Positions 47,918 through 57,754 are shown, counted from the stretch's first letter. The stretch is DNA of 64,000 bases from Glaciecola punicea ACAM 611 (GCF_000252165.1 NZ_BAET01000033.1:62001-126000); one strand, 5' to 3'. The notes: a model not told the origin generated them from the letters alone. Program-made: numbers and translations.

Positions 47918-48991
47918 ATGCATACATATTTATCTAAGTTGACAATTTTTTTATTACTAAGTTTCTTGCTAAGCGCTAACGCATTAGCAAACGAAATCCA
48001 AAGCAAGGCTGAAAAGCTTAGTGACGAAACGCGTAAAGATGCAGCCGGAGCAGAAATGCAGGCAAATAATGAGCAAATAGTTGAGCAATATAACAACACA
48101 CAAAGCAATCAAAACGATAATGAAGGCCAGCGTTACGAGTTTTGCGGCGAGCTAGGCTGGCTGAATAACAATTATTGCTACTTAAACTACGGCGTTGACG
48201 CCACCGCCATTACCATAAACAACTGGTTTAAACATGAAGGCGGTGACAATTTAACCCCAGCGGCCACCAAGGGTCGACTGCGCTTTGGATGGGAACCACG
48301 TTCGGGCGATTTCAGCGAACTAGACTTTCGTTTTAGAATTAGGGTTAAGTTGCCTGCCTTAGAAGACCGCGTAGAATTGTTGTTGTCAGACGATGAAGAT
48401 GATGTCAGGCAGCAGGCTGTTAAAGCGGCGCGCAGCTCCCAACTAAGAGGACGTGATCAAACTGTATTAGCGGTGCAGTTTAAAAACAGCGCAACCGACA
48501 AATTATCGTACCGCGTTGGTTTTGGCAGGGGCAGTCAGCTATACACCCGCGCCCGTTTTTCTGACCAGCATCGCTTTACTGGGGCCTCATCACTTCGATA
48601 TTTTGCAGAAACAAACTATTATTCAGGCGACAAACTTGGATTTGAAGCAAACGCTGAATATGGCTTCGTGTTTGACAGTTCATCAACGTTTGAACTTGGC
48701 AACAGCTTTCGTTTCAGAAATAAATCGAGCGATTGGATATGGCGGCACGAATTTAGATACTTACGGTTAGGAGATGATGATACAAGTTATTTGTTTACTG
48801 CCTCGGTAAATGGTGCCTCTAAGCCTTCTTATCGAAAGCAGCAAATGTTTGTGAGTTTGCGATATAAGCGAAAGATCTTGCGTGAGTGGCTGTTTTTAGA
48901 AATAGAGCCTTTCGTGCTGTGGCTGCGCGAAGAAAACTTTAGAGCGTCACCAGGGATTGCCATACGCACTGAAATTCATTTTTCGACCTAG
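47918..48991 (+). CDS. Putative outer-membrane beta-barrel protein
   Basis: I start this at ATG 47918, which gives a clear signal peptide (HTYLSKLTIFLLLSFLLSANALA) and 357 residues; an upstream start at 47855 would bury it. A charged linker follows, then CGELGWLNNNYCYLNYGVDAT. The remainder alternates hydrophobic and polar residues with many aromatic and Arg residues in strands (FRFRIRVKLPAL, WIWRHEFRYLRLGD), and ends IAIRTEIHFST with an outer-membrane-like aromatic C-terminus. That pattern suggests a porin-like barrel. No family is recognised. It is divergent from tatA. Confidence 0.65.
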   Translation: MHTYLSKLTIFLLLSFLLSANALANEIQSKAEKLSDETRKDAAGAEMQANNEQIVEQYNNTQSNQNDNEGQRYEFCGELGWLNNNYCYLNYGVDATAITINNWFKHEGGDNLTPAATKGRLRFGWEPRSGDFSELDFRFRIRVKLPALEDRVELLLSDDEDDVRQQAVKAARSSQLRGRDQTVLAVQFKNSATDKLSYRVGFGRGSQLYTRARFSDQHRFTGASSLRYFAETNYYSGDKLGFEANAEYGFVFDSSSTFELGNSFRFRNKSSDWIWRHEFRYLRLGDDDTSYLFTASVNGASKPSYRKQQMFVSLRYKRKILREWLFLEIEPFVLWLREENFRASPGIAIRTEIHFST

Positions 48992-49047
48992 CATGCTATT
49001 TGGCGTGATAAAAACACCTCTGCTTACTTGAAAATATACTTTTATTC

Positions 49048-49263
49048 CTACAACCTCAGATCAGTTTGATGGCAAATCGCTAATTGCTTCCATTGTGTAT
49101 AAAGATTTTCCAGGGTAGCAAAATCAGACACTTGGTAAAGTTGACAGAACATAACCGAATCAATCAACACAAACTAGTGCTCAAGTTCTTGCAGTATCAG
49201 GCGTAACCGACGCGAATTGGGAGACATAGTCGCACCAAACAACTGCATTTTTTTCATTGCCAT
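49048..49263 (-). pseudogene. GST-like protein relic
   Basis: A single frame of 72 codons starting ATG 49263 reads MQLFGATMSPNSRRLRLILQ, then a TAG at 49174-49176 and FVLIDSVMFCQLYQVSDF with a final ATLENLYTQWKQLA. The opening resembles the thioredoxin-fold start of glutathione S-transferases (SPxxRRLRxxL), and the later part resembles a short stretch from their C-terminal helical domain. Some 130 residues seem to be deleted between them. The GST assignment is tentative. It lies directly downstream of erpA. Confidence 0.5.
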
Positions 49264-49284
49264 AGCCTACATATAAAATGCAAA

Positions 49285-49629
49285 TTAAACACTAAAACTC
49301 GAACCGCAGCCGCAGGTTGTGCTCGCATTTGGATTGTTCACGAAAAAGCGTGAACCTTCAAGTCCTTCGGTATAATCAACGATACCGCCTACTAAGTACT
49401 GCAGGCTCATTGGATCAATCACCAAAGTAACGGTTTGATTTTCGATGGTCATGTCACCATCATTTACTTTCTCATCGAAGGTAAAGCCATACTGAAATCC
49501 AGAACAGCCTCCTCCGGTCACATACACTCTAAGTTTAAGCGCTGGGTTTTCTTCTTCTGCAATGAGGGTTTTAACTTTACCTGCCGCTGCATCAGAAAAC
49601 TCGATTGGCATTGCCACTTCTACTGACAT
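49285..49629 (-). CDS. erpA: Iron-sulfur cluster insertion protein ErpA
   Basis: ErpA is an A-type carrier that delivers [4Fe-4S] clusters to apoproteins, including isoprenoid-synthesis enzymes. The 114-residue protein has the three conserved cysteines in [11 protein letters not shown] and CGCGSSFSV, and [14 protein letters not shown] near the start. GGAGTTAACA precedes the ATG at 49629. In E. coli erpA neighbours clcA; here a decayed ClC channel lies two genes away, which supports ancestral synteny. Confidence 0.96.
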   Translation of the reverse strand: MSVEVAMPIEFSDAAAGKVKTLIAEEENPALKLRVYVTGGGCSGFQYGFTFDEKVNDGDMTIENQTVTLVIDPMSLQYLVGGIVDYTEGLEGSRFFVNNPNASTTCGCGSSFSV

Positions 49630-49754
49630 TGTTAACTCCGTATCTTTCGTTATTGCTCACTTTCTAGCAAAAGGCCATGCTCATTATCTACATGGGGGCG
49701 AACCGAAAGAAGTAAATGAAATAATTAATATTGATTATCTAGTACTTGAGTGTG

Positions 49755-50477
49755 TTAATCAAGTATTGACTGGGCTTCGCTAAAGGCTTCCTGCCATTTT
49801 ATAGTGGTGGTGTAACTGCCTCGCTTCTTCCTATATTTGTACACGTCGGTGTTTATATCCAAACGCTCAGGCATAAAGCCTTCAGGCAGTGTTATGCTAG
49901 TGTCAATGACTTGAAAATATTTAAACGCAAATGCCAGTGGGATTTTAGGTTCATCTTGCAGCGCGTCGATACTAAAGCTTACTGGCTTGCCGTGAGCACT
50001 ACCATGGCTCTGCATTGCCAGCTCGCCTTTTATAACGGCTTTAATATTCTCGTGCTGAAGTAATACCATTTTAATGGCATAGTTACGTTCACTCAAGGTT
50101 GGGAGAATTTCCATGCGCTGCACCAAAAAACCATCCTGCGTCATTTCAGGCGCCATTACCCGCTGATAAAATAAAATCTGCTCTTTTAAAGTTTGTTCAC
50201 GTTCAACGCTATCTTGTATACTTTGCTTAGCGTGCTCTTGGGTTAACTGCGCAATGTCTAACTCTACTTTAAGAACATTATATTGGGACTGTAATCTTTC
50301 GTTCTCATTGCTTACATTCCCTAAACTCTTATTCAATACTCGGTTTTGGGCCTGCAAATTTGCTTGATTCATATTTGCAAACGCGAAACCAGCATAAAAA
50401 ATAAAGCCTATTATTATCAGCAACAAGCTGTAGAAGCGCACAAAGCCCAATTTTTCACGGTATTTTCGTAATTTCAA
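49755..50477 (-). CDS. Single-pass membrane protein with coiled coil (DUF6776-like)
   Basis: This 240-residue protein has one N-terminal membrane helix (FYSLLLIIIGFIFYAGFAFA, about 15-35), a coiled coil of about 70 residues rich in Gln, Asn, Glu and Leu (RVLNKSLGNVSNENERLQSQ), and a C-terminal mixed beta domain ending YTTTIKWQEAF. It is anchored to the inner membrane with the bulk in the periplasm by the inside-positive rule. The family is common in Alteromonadales and lacks a known function. The start is TTG 50477 after GGAGAGAG. Upstream of erpA on the same strand. Confidence 0.75.
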   Translation of the reverse strand: MKLRKYREKLGFVRFYSLLLIIIGFIFYAGFAFANMNQANLQAQNRVLNKSLGNVSNENERLQSQYNVLKVELDIAQLTQEHAKQSIQDSVEREQTLKEQILFYQRVMAPEMTQDGFLVQRMEILPTLSERNYAIKMVLLQHENIKAVIKGELAMQSHGSAHGKPVSFSIDALQDEPKIPLAFAFKYFQVIDTSITLPEGFMPERLDINTDVYKYRKKRGSYTTTIKWQEAFSEAQSILD

Positions 50478-50543
50478 GCTCTCTCCTAAGCATTTTTTTT
50501 GTGATATAGTTTGTAAAATATACCGCCTAACAAGCTGCTTATT

Positions 50544-51125
50544 GTGCGTTTACAATCGTTACGGCTAACGCTGTCTATTCCTTCAACTTCTGCAGCTATG
50601 CATGGCTGGCCTAGCAGCGGGGCTGGCAGCAGCCGCTGCGGTAACAATACTCTTTAGACTGTGCTTAGAGGCCTTGCAAGGCGCTTTACTAGGCTCAGTT
50701 GGTAATTATAGCGCATTGCCAAGTCGGCAACTATGTTATTCTTACAGCTGCTGTACTTCACGCGCCACTTGCAGCGCTTTCAGCGCTAGTGGCGTTGCGC
50801 TTTACTCAGCAAATAATATTGCCCGCAATAAAATAGACAGTTTATCTGATCAAAATACCTTAGCCGAAGTGTACGAACTATTGTATAAAAAGCGTCATGG
50901 AGGCGTAGCTATTATATCGTCTGATGAAAAAACATTGGAAGTGGAACAGATGAGCGCAATGAAAACCATGCGCAAGGTACATTATGCGGTATTATTACTT
51001 GGAAAATGTTGCATACCTATTTACTGCGACAACAACATTAACACACACTTTTTAGGGCGCGTGTTCGAATATTGTCGTTCGCACAATATAAGCGCTCAGT
51101 GTAAAAGGCAAAGAGGAAAGGCACT
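50544..51125 (+). pseudogene. clcA: Deleted and frameshifted ClC chloride channel
   Basis: Three pieces of a ClC-type protein appear in order. First, from GTG 50544, LQSLRLTLSIPSTS and, one frame over, QLCMAGLAAGLAAA then VTILFRLCLEALQGALLGSV with NYSALPSR, matching ClC N-terminal helices. Second, in another frame near 50728-50840, NYVILTAAVLHAPLAALSAL and VALRFTQQIILPAI, matching the end of the membrane domain. Third, LSDQNTLAEVYELLYKKRHG and VAIISSDEKTLE, like a CBS domain. The channel core is missing. A 187-codon frame (50602-51165) spans pieces but is chimeric and Cys-rich. E. coli clcA also adjoins erpA. Confidence 0.65.
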
Positions 51126-51551
51126 ATGCTTTTGTGGTACAAAGCACTACACGTATTTTTCATGATTGCTTGGATGGCAGGTATTTTTTATTTGCCACGC
51201 TTGTTCGTCTACAACGCTCAATCACAAAGCAGTGAAGTAAAAGCGCAGCTTAATATTATGCAGCGCAGGCTCTGGTTTTTCGTTACGCCGTTTGCCCTGC
51301 TTACGCTCGTGTTTGGCGTATTACTAATTTATTCCTACGGCTATCAGTGGTTTGCGTTAAGTCTTTGGCTACATGTTAAACTCGCCATTGTTGTGCTGTT
51401 TTATATATATCACATGTATTTGTATGTGCTGATGAAACGCTTTTCGAATAATGCGAATACCCATGGCCCTAAGTTTTATCGTTTTTTAAATGAGGCACCG
51501 GTGCTAGCGCTTCTAGCCATTGTTATACTGACAATTGTGAAGCCTTTTTAA
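51126..51551 (+). CDS. hemJ: Protoporphyrinogen IX oxidase HemJ
   Basis: HemJ oxidises protoporphyrinogen IX to protoporphyrin IX in the inner membrane and substitutes for HemG/HemY in many bacteria. The 141-residue protein has four membrane helices, the conserved His in LLWYKALHVFFMIAWMAGIF and YLPRLFVYNAQS, and LWLHVKLAIVVLFYIYHMY later. The ribosome binding site AGAGGAAAGG precedes ATG 51126 well. It works downstream of HemB (43249) in the same pathway. Confidence 0.93.
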   Translation: MLLWYKALHVFFMIAWMAGIFYLPRLFVYNAQSQSSEVKAQLNIMQRRLWFFVTPFALLTLVFGVLLIYSYGYQWFALSLWLHVKLAIVVLFYIYHMYLYVLMKRFSNNANTHGPKFYRFLNEAPVLALLAIVILTIVKPF

Positions 51552-51748
51552 GATTTTAAATTATTTTCTTTTTGAAAAGTTGCAAACTGCTTAGGTAAAT
51601 ACGTCGATAACTCGTCCGAAATGGACACGTATTTAAGCAAAGTGTCTTTTAGGCTTTTAGCAATTATCGGCAGATTTTGAGCCAATAACTTACCACTACC
51701 ATCTTTTGTATTTGCCTCCTCAATGGCTCTTGCAGGGTCGGCGAATAC
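51548..51748 (-). pseudogene. C-terminal gene fragment of unknown family
   Basis: A protein-like frame between TAG 51749-51751 and TAA 51548-51550 reads FADPARAIEEANTKDGSGKL, LAQNLPIIAKSLKDTLLKYV and SDELSTYLPKQFATFQKENN. It has no start codon with a ribosome binding site and is preceded by stops, so it looks like the 3' end of a lost gene. I do not recognise the family. Its stop overlaps the hemJ stop on the other strand. Confidence 0.35.
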
Positions 51749-51773
51749 CTATCAACAAACTTCTAAACTGATG

Positions 51774-52943
51774 CTAGCGTGCAAGCCACTCATTTGGATC
51801 TAGGGCCTTCCCTTTGTGCCTAATTTCAAAGTAGAGCCCAGCGTTTTCTTGACCACCACTGGTGCCTACTAAACTGATTGCCTCGCCGCTTTGCACTATT
51901 TCACCCGCGTTTTTTAGCAATGCCTGATTTCGTCCATACACGCTCATGTAGCCTTTACCGTGATCGATAATAGTGACCAGCCCAAATCCTTTTAACCAAT
52001 CGGCGTAAAGCACCACGCCGTCAGACACTGTGTTTACTGCCGCTCCCGATTCACCGTTAATAATAATGCCTTTCCAACGCACGGGTCCCTGCCGGCGTTG
52101 ACCAAATAAATTTTGTATTTGGCCGCCTGTAGGCGCAATTAACAGCCTTTTTTTTCCACTTAATCCAACTAAGTCAATATCGTCTCTTTCAAGCGTTTGC
52201 TGGGCGGCAATTTCAGCCTGCTCAATCGCTGTCTGCAGGTCATTTTCCTGTTCTTGCAGTTGCGCCACTCTTGCTTGGTCGCTTCTAATTTGTTTCTCTA
52301 GTGCTTCGAAGCTTTCAACGCGTTTTTGCTGTTGACTGCGCAGCACAGAAGATTGACTAGTCTGCTTGTTCAGCAAACTCGCAAGCTGAAGCTCTTGTGA
52401 ATCAAGCTCTTTTTGTACACGCTCAAGCGCCTCAATCAAGCCTCTAAATACCGCTATCTGCGACTGCCGGGCCTTGTTTAAATAATAGTAATAGGTGAGA
52501 ACACGCTCAAATTTACCTGCCTCTTCTTGATTAAAAATCATTTTGGCAAAGTCATTGTCACCTGCCATATAGGCGCTTCTTAACTGACTGGCTAAAGCAC
52601 TTTGTTGATTACGCATTCTGGTGCGAATAGATGTTTGTTCAGCGCTTAAATTGCTTAGTTCAGTGCGCGTTGTGCGCAGCTTCTTATCGGTTTGATTGAG
52701 TAAGGTCGTTGTTTGCGCTATGTTCAGTTTAGCTAGTTTTAATTCTTGCTGTAAACGCTCAAAGTCTGCCAGTTTTTTATTCAACTGGCGCTGCGTTTGC
52801 TCAATCAAATTTTTGATTGTCTCAAGCTCTGCGCTGTCGGAGACGTTTTGCGCTTCCCACTGCGCCCATGCAAAATGGCTACCCGATAGGGATAGCGTCG
52901 CAGCGAGCATAAACGCTCTGAAGTGGCTACTTTTATTACGCAC
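51774..52943 (-). CDS. envC: Murein hydrolase activator EnvC
   Basis: EnvC is a periplasmic activator of the amidases AmiA and AmiB at the division septum and is controlled by FtsEX. The 389-residue protein has a signal peptide (hydrophobic stretch 8-26, FAWA), a long coiled coil (about 35-265) and a C-terminal LytM domain. The LytM active site is degenerate, with YGRNQ where active enzymes have a His, as in E. coli EnvC, so it activates rather than cuts. It lies 10 bases downstream of gpmI, as in E. coli. Confidence 0.95.
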   Translation of the reverse strand: MRNKSSHFRAFMLAATLSLSGSHFAWAQWEAQNVSDSAELETIKNLIEQTQRQLNKKLADFERLQQELKLAKLNIAQTTTLLNQTDKKLRTTRTELSNLSAEQTSIRTRMRNQQSALASQLRSAYMAGDNDFAKMIFNQEEAGKFERVLTYYYYLNKARQSQIAVFRGLIEALERVQKELDSQELQLASLLNKQTSQSSVLRSQQQKRVESFEALEKQIRSDQARVAQLQEQENDLQTAIEQAEIAAQQTLERDDIDLVGLSGKKRLLIAPTGGQIQNLFGQRRQGPVRWKGIIINGESGAAVNTVSDGVVLYADWLKGFGLVTIIDHGKGYMSVYGRNQALLKNAGEIVQSGEAISLVGTSGGQENAGLYFEIRHKGKALDPNEWLAR

Positions 52944-52953
52944 GAAAAGCAGA

Positions 52954-54483
52954 CTACTTTAGTGTCACAATAGGTGTGCCTGTCATTTGTGTTGGCTGCT
53001 CCATTCCCATTAAATGCAACATCGTAGGGGCGACATCACTTAGCGTGCCATCGTTTCGTGTAGTTGCCGCACGACCAAAGTAGATGAACGGAACCGGTTC
53101 ACTAGTATGCGCGGTGTGAGCTACGCCGGTATTGGGGTCTTGCATCTGTTCAGCGTTGCCATGATCAGCTGTAATTATACACTCGCCATGGTTGCGGCTT
53201 AAGGCCTCAACCAAACGGCCTATGCAGCCGTCAACTGCTTCACAAGCCTTAACAGCCGCTTCAAAATTCCCAGTGTGCCCAACCATATCACCGTTGGGGA
53301 AGTTACAAATAATCACATCGAAACTGCCTGCGTCTATCGCTTCAATGAGTGCATCAGTCAGTTTCTCTGAATTCATTTCTGGCTGAAGATCGTAGGTTGC
53401 CACGTCGGGCGATGGAATAAGGATGCGTTTTTCACCTTCGTACTCATCTTCTTTACCGCCACTATAAAAAAACGTGACGTGAGCAAACTTTTCTGTTTCT
53501 GATATTCTTAACTGGGTTTTATGGTGGCTAGACAGCCATTCTCCCATTGAATTAACGATATCTTGTGAAGGATAAGCCACCGGCGCTTTTAAGGTAGACT
53601 CGTATTCAGTTAGCATTACAAAGTTAATATTGGCTTTTGAGTCTCGGGTGAAGCCCTTGAAATCTTGAGTAATTAAAGCGTGCGAAAGTTCGCGCGCACG
53701 ATCCGCTCTAAAATTCATAAACAACACGGTATCGCCACTTTGCATACCACTGTAGTCACCAACCACGGTGGGTTTCACAAATTCATCAGATTGCCCACGC
53801 GCGTATGACTCAGCGACGCCCTGCTGGGCAGAATGTGTATGAAATTCAGCGTCACCGTTTACCAGCATGTTATAAGCTAGTTCAACCCTATCCCAGCGAT
53901 TGTCTCGGTCCATGGCGTAGTAGCGGCCAATCAGAGTGGCTATTTGTGCGCCTTTAATACTGCTTAAGACTTGTTGCGCCTGTCCTACAAATTTTTCAGC
54001 GCTTTGTGGAGGCGTATCGCGGCCGTCTAAAAAACCATGTAAGTAAATTTTACTAACGCCGCGCGCGCTTGCTAATTCCGCCACTGCCATTAGATGATCC
54101 TGGTGTGAATGCACACCGCCATCGGACAGCAGGCCCATAATATGCAACGCTTTGCTATTTTTCGCTGCACTGTCAATCGCCGTAGTAAGTACCTCATTGT
54201 TAACAAAGCTACCGTCTTCTATCGCTTTGGTTATTTTCGTAAAGTCTTGATAGACCACACGCCCGGCGCCAAGATTTACATGCCCTACCTCAGAATTACC
54301 CATTTGCCCCGGCGGTAAACCCACGTCAATCCCTGAGCCTGAAATTAAGGTGCTGGCATATTCGCGCGTTAGTCTATCTAGATTAGGGGTATTAGCACAG
54401 GCCACGGCATTGTTGGTTTTGTCTTCTTTGTAACCCCAGCCGTCTAAAATAAATAGTGCGAGTGTTTTTTTCTTCAGCGTCAT
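52954..54483 (-). CDS. gpmI: 2,3-bisphosphoglycerate-independent phosphoglycerate mutase
   Basis: GpmI interconverts 3- and 2-phosphoglycerate in glycolysis with two Mn ions. I start at ATG 54483 ([18 protein letters not shown]) behind AAGGAATT, which gives 509 residues; an upstream in-frame ATG at 54501 lacks support. The phosphoserine nucleophile S64 is in [11 protein letters not shown], and metal sites appear in [12 protein letters not shown] and [11 protein letters not shown]. It leads envC and is divergent from the yibN-grxC-secB-gpsA cluster. Confidence 0.96.
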   Translation of the reverse strand: MTLKKKTLALFILDGWGYKEDKTNNAVACANTPNLDRLTREYASTLISGSGIDVGLPPGQMGNSEVGHVNLGAGRVVYQDFTKITKAIEDGSFVNNEVLTTAIDSAAKNSKALHIMGLLSDGGVHSHQDHLMAVAELASARGVSKIYLHGFLDGRDTPPQSAEKFVGQAQQVLSSIKGAQIATLIGRYYAMDRDNRWDRVELAYNMLVNGDAEFHTHSAQQGVAESYARGQSDEFVKPTVVGDYSGMQSGDTVLFMNFRADRARELSHALITQDFKGFTRDSKANINFVMLTEYESTLKAPVAYPSQDIVNSMGEWLSSHHKTQLRISETEKFAHVTFFYSGGKEDEYEGEKRILIPSPDVATYDLQPEMNSEKLTDALIEAIDAGSFDVIICNFPNGDMVGHTGNFEAAVKACEAVDGCIGRLVEALSRNHGECIITADHGNAEQMQDPNTGVAHTAHTSEPVPFIYFGRAATTRNDGTLSDVAPTMLHLMGMEQPTQMTGTPIVTLK

Positions 54484-54722
54484 AAAATTCCTTAATCTCA
54501 AAGCAAAATACGTTGTTAAGCCCCGTGCAAGAAGTGGTGCAAAATAGAATTAACATACATCAATATATATATACCCTGCTAATTTAGCAGTTATTTGCCC
54601 TACCTTAAATAAAAAGTAAATTGAATACACACTAATCCACCTTAATTGGGTGTTATTTGTATGAGGTTTATATATAATTCCGCTTTTAGTCGTATTAAAA
54701 CATTACAGTGAGATAACGTTTC

Positions 54723-55151
54723 ATGGATTCAACACTTCTCGAATTTGCAAAAGACCAAATACTATTAACTGGATTATGGATCGCTTTGGTGGCTATGCTA
54801 GTGTATTCATTCGTAGCGCCTATTTTGTCAAAAACTAAACGCGTCAATAATCATGAAGCCACATTACTCATTAATAAAGAAGACGCTATAGTGCTTGATA
54901 TTCGCGTGGCAAAAGACTTTAAAGCAGGTCACATCATCGATTCGAAGCAGTTAAAGCCTGAAGAAGTCCGAGAAGGCAACTACATCAAGCTTGAAAAATA
55001 TAAAAACCAACCCATTATTGTAGTCTGCGCAATGGGCAACCTTGCAGCAGGTACGGCCACTAAAATGGCCAAAGCTGGGTTTAACAAGGTGTATGTACTG
55101 ACCGGCGGCATGAACGCATGGCAAGGTGCAAGTTTACCTGTAAGCAAATAA
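54723..55151 (+). CDS. yibN: Membrane-anchored rhodanese-like protein (YibN)
   Basis: This 142-residue protein has one N-terminal membrane helix (LTGLWIALVAMLVYSFVAPIL) followed by a rhodanese domain: DAIVLDIRVAKDFKAGHI, and the active-site cysteine loop VVCAMGNLAAGTAT. It may transfer sulfur or bind partners at the membrane; E. coli YibN is linked to the Sec machinery by reports of interaction, but its reaction is unclear. It leads the yibN-grxC-secB-gpsA cluster, as in E. coli. Confidence 0.92.
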   Translation: MDSTLLEFAKDQILLTGLWIALVAMLVYSFVAPILSKTKRVNNHEATLLINKEDAIVLDIRVAKDFKAGHIIDSKQLKPEEVREGNYIKLEKYKNQPIIVVCAMGNLAAGTATKMAKAGFNKVYVLTGGMNAWQGASLPVSK

Positions 55152-55231
55152 TTTAATGAACACAAAAGCGCTTGAATGTGGGCTTGAGCCAAGGCTAAGC
55201 GAATAGTCAATGCGCGAATATTGGAAATAGA

Positions 55232-55489
55232 ATGCAAAAAGTTGAAATATATACCAAGGGCTACTGCCCATTCTGCACACGCGCCACAAGCTTACTAAAA
55301 GCAAAAGACGCAGATTTCACCAATTTTGAAATAGACAAGCAGCCTGAACTGCGTGGCCCAATGATTGAGCGTGCTAACGGTCAGTCAACAGTACCGCAAA
55401 TTTTTATTGGCGACACTCATGTTGGCGGCTGTGACGATTTATTCGCACTTGACGCAGCAGGCAAACTTGACGCTATGCTTAAAGGCTAA
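55232..55489 (+). CDS. grxC: Glutaredoxin 3
   Basis: GrxC is a glutathione-dependent dithiol oxidoreductase in the cytoplasm. The 85-residue protein has the redox site YCPFCTRA (residues 9-16), STVPQIFIGDTHVGG with the cis-Pro and glutathione-binding residues, and DDLFALDAAGKLD. The order yibN-grxC-secB-gpsA matches E. coli. Confidence 0.97.
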   Translation: MQKVEIYTKGYCPFCTRATSLLKAKDADFTNFEIDKQPELRGPMIERANGQSTVPQIFIGDTHVGGCDDLFALDAAGKLDAMLKG

Positions 55490-55605
55490 GGCATTTAAAT
55501 TGATAAACGGGTGAGCGAGGCTGATATGTTCTCGCCCGTTAACGACATTAACATCAGGTACACTAAAAAGTGTACGTATATAGAACTACATAATGGGAAA
55601 TAAAT

Positions 55606-56136
55606 ATGGCTGACGAACCACAACCGCAAGACGAACCGCAAGATGCACAACAGCAGCAAGAAGTTCAATTTAACGTGCAGCGCATTTACACCAAAGACAT
55701 TTCATTTGAAACGCCTAACTCTCCTAGCGCTTTTCAAAAAGAATGGAAGCCTGAAATTAAACTCGATATTGACACGCGCACGCAAGAGCTAAGCGCTAAT
55801 TTATTTGAGGTCACGTTGTCAGTTACGGTAACTGCTACCAACGACGGCGACACCGCGTTTTTATGTGAAGTGCAGCAAGCAGGGATTTTCGCCATTGGTG
55901 AAATGCCCGCTAATAACAAAGCACATATGCTGGGTTCTTACTGTCCGAACCTGTTATTTCCGTATGCACGTGAAACGGTGTCTAACCTTGTTAACCGGGG
56001 TACTTTCCCAGTGCTTAACTTAGCGCCAGTAAATTTTGATGCTATTTTTACGCAGTATGTGCAAAAACGTCAAGAAGAAGCCGCCAAGCAGGCGCTAGAA
56101 AGCGATGATAATGCACCACCGAAATTAGACTCTTAA
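55606..56136 (+). CDS. secB: Protein-export chaperone SecB
   Basis: SecB keeps preproteins unfolded and hands them to SecA. The 176-residue protein has [39 protein letters not shown] and [15 protein letters not shown], all family markers. Both ends are longer than in E. coli, with an N-terminal stretch rich in Asp, Gln and Pro and a C-terminal acidic tail. A ribosome binding site TGGGAAAT precedes the ATG. A perfect hairpin follows the stop, before gpsA. Confidence 0.96.
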   Translation: MADEPQPQDEPQDAQQQQEVQFNVQRIYTKDISFETPNSPSAFQKEWKPEIKLDIDTRTQELSANLFEVTLSVTVTATNDGDTAFLCEVQQAGIFAIGEMPANNKAHMLGSYCPNLLFPYARETVSNLVNRGTFPVLNLAPVNFDAIFTQYVQKRQEEAAKQALESDDNAPPKLDS

Positions 56137-56146
56137 GCTCTACAGG

Positions 56147-56169
56147 GCGACAGCAAACAACGCTGTCGC
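56147..56169 (+). terminator. Hairpin between secB and gpsA
   Basis: GCGACAGC (56147-56154) and GCTGTCGC (56162-56169) make a perfect 8-bp stem with a 7-base loop, 11 bases after the secB stop. No T-run follows, so it may stabilise the secB mRNA end or modulate readthrough into gpsA rather than terminate fully. Confidence 0.5.
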
Positions 56170-56199
56170 TATTAAGCAAATAGCCAAGGAAACCTCTTA

Positions 56200-57207
56200 G
56201 TGACGACACTTTCGCACAACATTACGGTTTTTGGAGCCGGCTCATACGGCACAGCCTTGGCTTTTTGTTTATCACGTAACAAACATAAAACCTATCTGTG
56301 GGGCCGAGATCCAAGAGCAATTGCCCACATGCAAACGAGTCGCTGCAACGCCAAATATCTGGAAAAATTTACATTCCCAGACGCGCTCTTTCCTACTTCA
56401 CATTTAGAAGAAGTCATTAACGACAGCATGTATTTGCTAGTCGTGGTGCCAAGTCATGCTTTCGCCGACATGCTAGGCTTAATAGCGCCGTTTATTGGCC
56501 CTCAACATAAAGTCATTTGGGCCAGTAAAGGATTAGAGCCCGGCACCGGGCGTTTATTGCAGCAAGTGGCACAAGACATATTGCCTGAAAGCACCGCACT
56601 AGCGGTGCTTTCAGGCCCAACCTTTGCTGCTGAAATGGCGGCTGGCTTACCTACCGCCATTACCTTGTCAAGCACATGCGATAATTTAGGCGCTGAGTTT
56701 GCGGCTTTGTTACACGACCCTAAACGCTTTAGAGTTTATTTGAACAGCGATTTAATCGGAGTACAGTTAGGCGGCGCCGTTAAAAACGTAATCGCCATAG
56801 GCGCTGGACTTGCCGATGGTTTAGGCTTTGGTGCAAATGCTAGAACCGCTTTAATCACTCGGGGCTTAGCCGAAATGAAGCGCTTGGGGCTGGCCTTAGG
56901 CGCACAAAGCGAGACCTTTATGGGCATGGCATGTTTGGGCGATTTAGTCTTAACCTGCACCGACAATCAATCGCGCAACCGCCGCTTCGGGCTCGCTTTA
57001 GGCCAAGGTTTAAGCGTTGAAGACGCAATAGACAGCATAGGCCAAGTAGTTGAAGGTTATCGAAATACCGACGAAGTAAACATACTGTCAAAGGCGCAAG
57101 GTATAGAAATGCCTATTTGCGAGCAAATTTACAAAGTATTATACGAAAAAAAATCTGCTAAGGAAGCCGCTATTGCATTACTAGGACGCGAGCAAACTAC
57201 CGAGTAA
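56200..57207 (+). CDS. gpsA: Glycerol-3-phosphate dehydrogenase [NAD(P)+]
   Basis: GpsA makes sn-glycerol-3-phosphate from dihydroxyacetone phosphate for phospholipid synthesis. The 335-residue protein has the Rossmann motif [20 protein letters not shown], and the catalytic Lys in [19 protein letters not shown]. The start is GTG 56200 behind CAAGGAAAC. Last gene of yibN-grxC-secB-gpsA, convergent with trmL, as in E. coli apart from cysE. Confidence 0.96.
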   Translation: MTTLSHNITVFGAGSYGTALAFCLSRNKHKTYLWGRDPRAIAHMQTSRCNAKYLEKFTFPDALFPTSHLEEVINDSMYLLVVVPSHAFADMLGLIAPFIGPQHKVIWASKGLEPGTGRLLQQVAQDILPESTALAVLSGPTFAAEMAAGLPTAITLSSTCDNLGAEFAALLHDPKRFRVYLNSDLIGVQLGGAVKNVIAIGAGLADGLGFGANARTALITRGLAEMKRLGLALGAQSETFMGMACLGDLVLTCTDNQSRNRRFGLALGQGLSVEDAIDSIGQVVEGYRNTDEVNILSKAQGIEMPICEQIYKVLYEKKSAKEAAIALLGREQTTE

Positions 57208-57289
57208 TATTGAACTAGCGACTTTGCTAGTAGTAACGCAGCCACACTAATGCGAGGCTCTGCCTTTATTTTTGGCGTCTACCAATGCG

Positions 57290-57754
57290 CTAGCACGCAT
57301 TCTCAAATCCTAGCTGGCGCCAAGATTCATATACAAATACCGCCACCGCATTGGATAAATTCATGCTTCTGCTGTTAGCGCTCATAGGAATGCGCACCCG
57401 GCACTGCGGCGGCAATGACATAATGATATCACTTGGCAAGCCGCGCGTTTCAGGCCCAAATAATAAGGCGTCACCTTTTTCATAGCTTACTTCATGATGA
57501 AAAGCTTTGCCCTTTGTGGTGCACGCAATCACGCGCTTGGGCTTTTGAGCATTCAGATAGGTCTCTAAATTTGGATAACGCTTGGTGTCGGCAAACTCAT
57601 GGTAGTCTAAACCCGCGCGGCGTACTTTCTTTTCATCCCAATCAAAGCCTAAAGGTTCAATTAAGTGAAGTTTGTAGCCTGTATTGGCGCATAAGCGGAT
57701 TATGTTTCCTGTATTAGGGGGAATTTCTGGCTCAAATAGGACGACGTCTAACAT
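57290..57754 (-). CDS. trmL: tRNA (cytidine/uridine-34 2'-O) methyltransferase TrmL
   Basis: TrmL methylates the 2'-OH of the wobble base in two tRNA-Leu species. This 154-residue SPOUT-family protein has [34 protein letters not shown] and [19 protein letters not shown], forming the trefoil-knot SAM site. The length equals the family norm. It is next to the secB-gpsA cluster, as in E. coli, and is divergent from the sbtA gene. Confidence 0.96.
   Translation of the reverse strand: MLDVVLFEPEIPPNTGNIIRLCANTGYKLHLIEPLGFDWDEKKVRRAGLDYHEFADTKRYPNLETYLNAQKPKRVIACTTKGKAFHHEVSYEKGDALLFGPETRGLPSDIIMSLPPQCRVRIPMSANSRSMNLSNAVAVFVYESWRQLGFENAC

Noticed and set aside
50602-51165. A 187-codon ORF as an intact hypothetical gene
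   Set aside because: Its parts match different ClC segments in different frames, its middle is Cys-rich and unlike a natural protein, and it overlaps the well-supported hemJ start by 40 bases.
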